The translations under genes were made by a program, and so were the position numbers. A model generated the notes under the pieces. The model searched no databases. It saw only the letters and a list, made by a program, of their open reading frames with translations, and had not been told where the DNA came from. Shown here in pieces: positions 57,182-64,000 of a DNA stretch of 64,000 nt. The stretch is from Heloderma charlesbogerti (lineage: Eukaryota > Chordata > Lepidosauria > Squamata > Helodermatidae), in NCBI GenBank assembly GCA_026122225.1, contig JANEZZ010002243.1:124001-188000 (forward strand), given 5' to 3'. Numbering within the stretch: the stretch's first letter is position 1; every line of letters starts with the position of its first letter.

Positions 57182-58949
57182 TAGGGATGTATGAATCCCT
57201 TTCCTGGCTCTGCGCAGGGGCATCTGTGGTGGTGGGGAGGTGCTCCATCCCTCCCCCCGGAATCCTCTAGGGATGGCAGAGAATTCTGCCACGGATTCCA
57301 GTGAGGCCGGATTCTTTAGAATCCAGTCCCCCGGAATCCATGGCGGAACGTTCTCCTGCCCCCCTGTGCCCCCGTGGGATCCCCCTGGGATGGCACTTAC
57401 CTGGGGCAGATGCGGAGGATTCGGTGGTGGCAGTGGTTCCAGCGGTGGCAGCAGCGGCTCTGGTGGCGGCGGCTCCGATGGCTGGTCCCCTGGTCGGCCA
57501 CGGCTGGGCTGCTGCCACCGCCATTGCCATCCCTGCAGCCGTGATAGGCTACGTAAGAATTTACATAGCCTATCACGGCTACCCCCCCGCCAATTCAGCG
57601 TATGCAAATGGTGGTGGCTATGGCGCCTGCCATTTGCATTCCCTATTTTTCACTGATATATCTTACATAAATATTTACGTAAGATAAAACGGCGACAAAA
57701 AGGGGAACGCAAATAGCATAGTGGACGCTATTTTCATTCCTTTTTCACTGTTCTAGCTGTAAAACTAAATATTTATATATGTAGACTAGAATGGCAAAAA
57801 ACAAAGGAATGCAAATAGCACCCACGATACTATTTGTGTTCCCCTTTTATTTGCCGTTTTATCTTACGTAAATATTTACATAAGATAAATCAGCGAAAAA
57901 TAGGGAACGCAAATCCGGCCGCCGTAGCCGCCGCTATTTGCATATGCTGTTTTTTTGGGGGGGGGGTAGCTGTGATAGGCTACATAAATTCTTACGTAGC
58001 CTATCATGGCTGCCTGGGTGGACGCAAATGGCAGCCGCTACGGCGGCCGCCATTTGCGTCCACATCAGCCCGTCCGCGGCCAGAAATCCAGCTGCGGATG
58101 GCCCTGGCCGGCTGCTGCACGGCCTGGCCGCAGAGTGGAGCTGGCCATCGAGGATTCCAGTGGGGAGGAGCGGATCGCCTCCCCCACCCGTCAAGGATTC
58201 CTTGACAGAGCGCCTCCCCCCCACCATGAAAGATTCTGCGAAAAGGTAAGTGAGGTTCGTACATCTCTAGAATCCTCCCTGGCCGGCTTCGCTCATTGGC
58301 AGCTCCGCAGAGCCAGGGCTGTCCACAGACGGAGTTCCGGCTGCAGCTGGGCTGCTGCGGCTGCAAATGGCAGCCTTCGCAACGGCCACCATTTGCGTCC
58401 TTGCAAGGAGCCGTGATAGGCTATGTAAGTATTTATGTTACATATCACGGCAAAGAGCAGGGACGTAAATGGCGGCCGCTACGCCATTTGCGCCCCTGCT
58501 CTTTGCCATGATAGGCTACGTAAGTATTTACATAGTCTATCACGGTAAAGGCAGCCACACAAATGGAGTAGTGGCCGCCATTTGCGTGGCTGCCTTTACA
58601 GTCATAGGCTATGTAAATACTTCCATAGCCTATCACGGCAAACATCATGGCGCAAATGGCGTAGTGGCCACCATTTGCATCCCTGCTCTTTGCCGTGATA
58701 GGCTACATAAATACTTACATAGCCTATCACGGCTGCAAGGGTGCAAATGGCAGCTGCATCAGCTTGGCTGCAGCCGGCTGGGAGGCCATCCGCTGCTGCC
58801 GGAGCCGCCCCAGGTAAGTTGCATTGCGGGGGGATTTTGCGGGGTGGCAGGGAGCAGGAGGCCGTTCCGCCATGGATTCGGGGGTGGGGGACGGATTCTA
58901 ATGAATCTGGCCTCACTGGAATCCATGGCGGAATTCTCTGACATCCCTA
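57182..58949 (-). mobile_element. hAT-like element, reverse, split by a younger copy
   Basis: TAGGGATGTATGAATCC at the left and GAATTCTCTGACATCCCTA at the right. Perfect 8-bp duplication CCTAGGAA (57174-57181, 58950-58957). Without the nested copy (57268-58269) and one duplication it is about 760 bp. Four TGATAGG/CATAGG palindromes begin near 58412, 58509, 58601 and 58695 (about 94-bp spacing), as in the copy at 3325-4091. The head near 58800 has CCCCAGGTAAGTTGC pointing outward. Confidence 0.9.
57268..58269 (+). mobile_element. hAT-like element (1002 bp) nested inside another copy
   Basis: TAGGGATGGCAGAGAATTC at the left and TTCGTACATCTCTA at the right. Perfect 8-bp duplication GAATCCTC (57260-57267, 58270-58277). 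The core has mirrored arms around 57765, with TCTTACATAAATATTTACGT and ACGTAAATATTTACATAAGA on the two sides and GCAAATAGC palindromes. A TGATAGG/AGCCTATCA palindrome lies outside on each side (57541 and 57974). It is the longest uninterrupted copy. Confidence 0.9.
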
Positions 58950-59049
58950 CCTAGGAATGGAGCCATGACCATAACTGTAAACTACAGAAAAGGCTAAAAG
59001 TGCTGCTGAATGTGAGAAAGCCCAGGGCTTCCTATCCAACCCGGCCCCA

Positions 59050-59500
59050 GGAAGAATGGGGCCACCTCCGCAGATAGTGGCCCACTTGACCCCTGGTTTC
59101 TTCGTTAGGAGCCGTTGCTCCTAACGAAGGAATGGCTGCCTGCCGGCACCCGAAAGCTGCTGCTGATCGCAGCATGCTGCCATGGTGGCGGCAGGAACCC
59201 CGGCCAATCCTGGCTGAAGAGGGGATGCGCCACTGCCGCCACTGATTGTGCCGCCACCGCCAATCAGTCCTTCACTGCTCCCGCTGCCACTCCTCTTCAG
59301 GCCGAGAGCGTGTGGTAGCCATGCTTCCTCCAGCCACACAAGCAAGAAGCAGTTGGGAGGGGCGCGGAGAGTAAAAGGCCTCTCCAACCCCTCACCTCCC
59401 CAGTGGCGCCATGGGGTTCTGCCAGTGGCAGCCTGCCACATCCGCTCGCCCCACCCTCTCACAATGCCCCCCCCATGGCCAGGCAAGTCGGAGGTGGGGG
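59050..59500. other. GC-rich unclassified stretch with a short perfect-looking hairpin
   Basis: Roughly 450 bases of CpG- and GC-rich DNA just outside the hAT cluster. CTTCGTTAGGAGC and GCTCCTAACGAAG form a hairpin at 59099-59128. No gene family is recognisable in either strand. It may be an unclassified repeat, since nothing ties it to a promoter. Confidence 0.4.
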
Positions 59501-59809
59501 TAGGGCATTATTGTAGATTTAGGGTGTCATCACATGATGCAGAAATCCCATGACTGGACCAGGACTTTCTGCCTCCGTTTCCTTCACAGGACCATGATGC
59601 GCTCCATTCCCCCCTCCCTTTTCTCCCCTTATTCAGGAGTTCTATATGTTTCTGTATGTTTCATTTATGCAGCCACAAGAATGGTGCTCTGGACTAGCTC
59701 GTCTTCTCTTCTTCTTTTTTTCATGGAAAAAATCAAAAAGTATCTGTTGATTACTAGTTCATTTCCATTTCAAATTAACCCACAAAAGGATGTTGGGAAA
59801 GGACGAGAG

Positions 59810-59935
59810 AGGTACTGGAGGTTGACAACATCATGTACAGGACCCGCAAACTTCCAAGAGTGACCAATCTCAATCACAGGGTAAAAGCCCTGTATGATGA
59901 CACCCCTAGGCTGGGAGAGTTGTCTTCACAGGGCA
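59810..59935. repeat. Unclassified interspersed repeat, also at 12130-12262
   Basis: Shares CATCATGTACAGG, CGCAAACTTCC, CAATCTCAATCACAGGG and TAAAAGCCC with the earlier copy. Confidence 0.45.
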
Positions 59936-62190
59936 AATATCAACTGGAACGGGTCAGTTTTAATTGGGAAGAAGGTGTAAAAGAAAAGGGTTTATCCTTC
60001 TTCCCCACCTCACACTCCCAGTCTGAACTGGAAGTTCAGACAGCTGCTATTTACCTAAAAAAAAAAAAAAAAAAGCAGCAATGTGTTCAGAATCTTCTGC
60101 TTCATGTTTATCTTACCGCTCAAATGCTCAGATTTGGGGTGGAATCCAGTAAAGTTGGAGCGGGTGCTGTTAGCAGAACCAGGAGGGGGTGATTCCCCCT
60201 CCTGCAGCCCCATGCACACCCTCACAGTCTGCTCTGTAAGGTTGGGGGACCCTCTGGAGTAGATCTGTGCTCTATACCTCACCCCTCTGCAATGATTTAT
60301 TGGAGTGTTTTAAAGTCCAGAAGGCTTAAAAGGGTTGTCCACAAGTACACTCACACGCGCGCACACACCAGCCTGTAACTCTGCTCAAATATGATAGTTC
60401 CCACCCAGCATACCTGAATTCCCTTGCCACTATGGATGAAGATCATACCAGGCAGTACTTGGTGTGAGAAAGGGATATGACCTGAATAATGGGGAGATTT
60501 CCCACAAGGAAGACACTGGATCATGCCTCACTCTAGGAAATTATTTGAGCTGGCAAACCTAAAAAAAATCAGTATGGGGGAAATTGTTGCAAGATAGATT
60601 TTTGTTTTTCTTTTTAGATGCAATGATGAAATGAGCTTGGAAAGCAAAAGAGCTTTGCTGAACCAAAGACATAACCAAAGGCCATGGCAGGAAATAGTAG
60701 AGATGGTCCCTTGTTAATGTATGTGCTCTGGGACAATTAGCGTACAATGAGATGCAAGGAATTAAAATTGCACTAAACCTAAGCGCAACCTACAAGATCT
60801 TTAAAGTGCACTTATTCTTAAATGTTAATAGTTTCCTCTGAAAATGAAAATGTGTTCACCAAAAGTGACTCATTTTAATGTTGAAAGGGCTCTGCTTCTT
60901 ACATTTTTATACAGATAGATAAAAGCAACAGATAAGGGATGCATGTATTATTCACAAACCATGTTAGAAAATTCGTGTACTCTGACTCCAGTTCAGATTC
61001 TATCTGCTTACCTTTCTCTGTACTATTGAAATACATGGCATCCCACCCCCACCCCATGTAAAATCCATTTGCCTTTTTAGTAATGTTGCCGACAGGCACT
61101 GCATGCACAGAAAAAGTGGCTGCTGATGCGTAACTTCCAAAATTGGTCTTACACGTGTTTGATAGTAGTCTGATTTTTCTCTTAACCTGACTGCCGTGAA
61201 ATAGTCACAATGGTATTTCAATAATGATACAATATGTTATTTTAGAGATGGGTAGAATTCCTTCATTGGGTTAGCTTTTCCCCCTTCCCCTCCCACCTTC
61301 ATCTTGCATTCCCCAGGGATCATTTTGGTTACTTTTTCACCATTATTGCTCCCATTCCAAATTGGGGCCACGGGCACTTACAGTAGAGTAGAGTAACCTA
61401 ACACACACAGCTCCACTGTGTGTGTTTTAACAAACATTAAATTTAGCCTCGCCCTTGAGTGCTCAAATTGTCCTGAACAACCTTTGCTCCGTTTCTCCTG
61501 GAATTGGTCCTTTACTTTATTCCCATACGTAATGTGTAATAGTAATAGTAGTAAATGTTGTTGTTGTTATTGCTACTGTTTGTCGGCAGAACTGTTCAGG
61601 ATAACATCAGCCAAAAAAATTAAAAAAAAGAAAGAAAGATACATAGGTCTCTGGACTGAGATGTGTATAATTTAAATTTTAGCTGTAGGGAAGCCAATAT
61701 AGAAAGCTGCTTTGTTGGTTGGTTGAGCTCTGTATTGTCTATACCCTCAACCTTTGGGGGCTGATGGGTGCAGTTGGAATTTGGAGAGAGTATTGCGTCT
61801 GCTCTCACAAAATGGCCACCAAGGGAGTGGCTTGCCTGTTCATAAAATGCTTGCCATGGTGGGCATGGCTGGTTACAAAATAGTCATTTCCCAGAAAGCA
61901 AATCGGTGAGACTAAAAGTAAAGGAACTTAGGCCCAAGAGCCTAAGTAAATAGCAGAGGTGGGGACTGAGCTCCAAAACACAAAATCGCTCTTTTGAATG
62001 CAAATAAAGATGGTGCTGGATGGCAGGACTGCACTTTGCAGCACGCACAGTGTAATTAAACAAATCTCAAGATTAAACAAAAGGTGTAAACAAATCCTAA
62101 GAAATAAAATACAGATCAGGAGGGGCAGGAGGAAGGCTGGTGGGTACCACACTGGAGACTCCGTGGCTATATTGACTTGGAGTTGACTTC
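59936..62190. other. No gene recognised
   Basis: Intronic or flanking DNA. A poly-A run near 60058-60074 and a possible hAT left end (TAGAGATGGGTAGAATTCC at 61243) are the only points of note. Confidence 0.45.
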
Positions 62191-62194
62191 TAGG

Positions 62195-62312
62195 GTTTCA
62201 AACAGGAGTCTTCCCCAACTCTACCTGGAGATGCCAGGGATTGAACTTGGGACATTTTGCATACAAAGCATGGGCTCTACCACTGAGGTGCATCCCCTCC
62301 CAAAGGCGTGCC
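62195..62312 (-). mobile_element. tRNA-derived SINE head
   Basis: On the minus strand: TGCACCTCAGTGGTAGAGCC (A-box region), ATGCTTTGTATGCAAAATG, AAGTTCAATCCCTGG (B box), CATCTCCAGGTAGAG and GACTCCTGTTTGAAACCC. The order is that of the common tRNA-headed reptile SINE whose tail is near 41600. Confidence 0.7.
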
Positions 62313-64000
62313 TCCTCTTTGTCAGGTTCCATGGACTTGTCTGTGATTTGAATCCAGGACTGCTTATACCTTAACAAAGGGAAAGAAGGGAAGGTAGGCA
62401 AAAGCAAAGCATGGATAACAAGGGATGAGTGTGAGCAAATGCTGTTGGAAGTCATTACTCCAATGCAATGTTGGAAGTCATTACACAGGAATTCAGGGCA
62501 CATTCCAGCTACTTGCAGAGCAGTGGCACCAGCTAAATGGAAGGCTACATGAGAAAGAATTTTCACACTGCTGCAGACAGGTAGAGTGAGAATTAGTCCT
62601 GAGGTCCTCTTTGGTGGTGCATTGATTTCTGGGACATTCTTCAGCTTTAGTGCCCTATCCACTCCTGCCAAGACAGGACCAGTGGGGAGGAGAGGGGAAA
62701 CAGAGGAGGACCTCCACCTTCTATCCCCCAAGGAAAGTGGCTTGCAAGTTGCAACCAGAATGGCTTGCCCAACAGATCTGTCTTGCTCACAACCTTTGCT
62801 GGAACCATGCGGAGGGAGGAAACTTAGGTCTTCCGGAGCAGAACAGGAAGGAGAGTGACACAGATACCTTGCATTGCTATCAGTTCATGCTTCTTTCTAT
62901 CTGTAATCACAGCATAGTTTGTAGTCACTAAAACTATGAGTACTTCTTGAACCACACACTCTGCAGAGTTGTGTGGCATAGCTGATAGAAATGCATATGG
63001 AGAAAAAGGAGGCTCTTGGCTTCATGCCGTTGGCACAGTCCTTTTGATCTCAGCATCCTTTTTTAATCCATTTGAGGACCTCCAGGTTACCACTGGAAGG
63101 TGAACAGCAAGAGATCTTAATGAATTAAGGATGCTCTTTTATAGGGTCTGAAGCCCGGCTGTTCTTAGATGTTGTGCAACTTGCTGAGACTTGCTAACAG
63201 TGTTGTGCCTTAACGGGCCTGATTCTCCATAGATCATTAGGATGAAAGATGGAGGAGCTACAGTATTATGCTAACATATATGACTGGGGCATGGTATCAT
63301 GAGAAAGGTAAATTTTGCTTTACTCCATTGTCATCTTTTTCTGAGAGGACCAACTTCCCAATGGCGGCCCTAGCACATTATTTCATCCTCATGAAAGTTA
63401 TATTTTACCTTAAGTTCAAATATATTTCCTTACATTTGATCTCTAGTTGCAATAATTTTAAACTTGGCTTTCTCAAAGGCATCAAGTAGTACAGACAGAC
63501 AACGTGGCTTCTGTCAACCTGCAAGACAATTAATTATGTATTAATTAATAGATTGAAGACTGAATGACTGCTGTGTTGACAAATCTTTGCATTCTAATCA
63601 TGCATTGGGCAGGAAGTATGGAACTCACCCCCTCTCTGTAATAACATAAAGCACCATCTCTCATAAGGGTGATGCTGTACAGGAGCAAAATTTAGTCATA
63701 ATTTAATAGCACCAAATTTCATTCCATGACGATGGCAGGTATTTGGCATCCCACAACACCAATATAAGCTTCCTGTAGATGTAACATTAAAATGAAAAAT
63801 CTGCACTTTTAAGGCAGACAAAAGCTCATTTTTCTTACATATTTTTCAAGATGCTTTTCCCCAACCATATTTTACATTATTCTAAACAAGGCCACCTGGA
63901 GGCCAATGAGTGATGACTCCTCACCCAAAGTTTACAAGCGGGCTATAAAAGTGAGAACCATACTTTTTCATACCATTAACTCCATTGATCAAAAAAAGAA
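62313..64000. other. No gene recognised
   Basis: AT-rich sequence without a recognisable gene or repeat family. Confidence 0.45.

Noticed and set aside
61243..61400. A further hAT-like element starting TAGAGATGGGTAGAATTCC
   Set aside because: Only a left-end-like word is present. No right end, head or duplication was found.
62200..62312. A functional tRNA gene
   Set aside because: The A- and B-box-like words belong to a SINE head. The sequence does not fold into a full cloverleaf with a recognisable anticodon stem, and SINE body follows.

Overview
This window looks like intronic and flanking DNA from a squamate reptile, most likely a lizard. Three things support that: a BovB (RTE-clade) LINE, a Sauria SINE with a tRNA-like head and a BovB-like tail, and CR1 and L2-like LINE fragments. 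There is no operon-like or microbial gene organisation. I could not narrow the species further.

The only host coding sequence I can support is one exon at 19093-19323 (+). It encodes 77 residues: a signal peptide, a short propeptide with an RVKR furin site, and the start of the mature protein, [13 protein letters not shown]. It ends exactly at a GTAAAT splice donor. This matches the first coding exon of the type II classical cadherin CDH12 (N-cadherin 2). No further CDH12 exon is visible in the roughly 44.7 kb downstream, which fits the very large introns of this gene in other vertebrates. A possible 5' UTR (18888-19092) carries a 22-codon upstream ORF.

The rest is transposon-rich non-coding DNA. 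Its dominant feature is a swarm of non-autonomous DNA transposons whose ends are TAGGGATG...CATCCCTA. Most complete copies are flanked by 8-bp target duplications, five or more of them perfect, as expected of the hAT superfamily. The larger copies are GC-rich (550-1000 bp uninterrupted) and contain palindromes built from smaller palindromes: TGATAGGCTACGTA...TACGTAGCCTATCA modules alternate with GCAAATGGC...GCCATTTGC modules. Both ends also carry a conserved AGGTAAGT motif pointing outward.

Layout: 1-4091, hAT copies, a SGNH-type retroelement fragment and a Harbinger-like MITE split by a hAT. 6213-9620, BovB then Sauria SINE, both minus. 9653-14420, hAT copies, an LTR fragment and L2-like pieces. 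15426-17432, an L2-like LINE split by a solo LTR. 18888-19329, the CDH12 exon. 19330-24676, intron with old SINE and L2 remnants. 24677-26164, two hAT families. 26165-38340, mostly unique intron with small repeats. 38340-40470, CR1 with a hAT inside, then L2-like. 40802-50006, small palindromic MITEs and two shorter hAT families. 50007-54870, sparse. 54870-58949, an SGNH-domain retroelement split by a hAT, then a hAT inside a hAT. 59050-64000, a GC-rich patch and then mostly unique sequence. Nested insertions with intact duplications give a relative order of activity: L2, CR1 and the SGNH element came first, the hAT swarm later.
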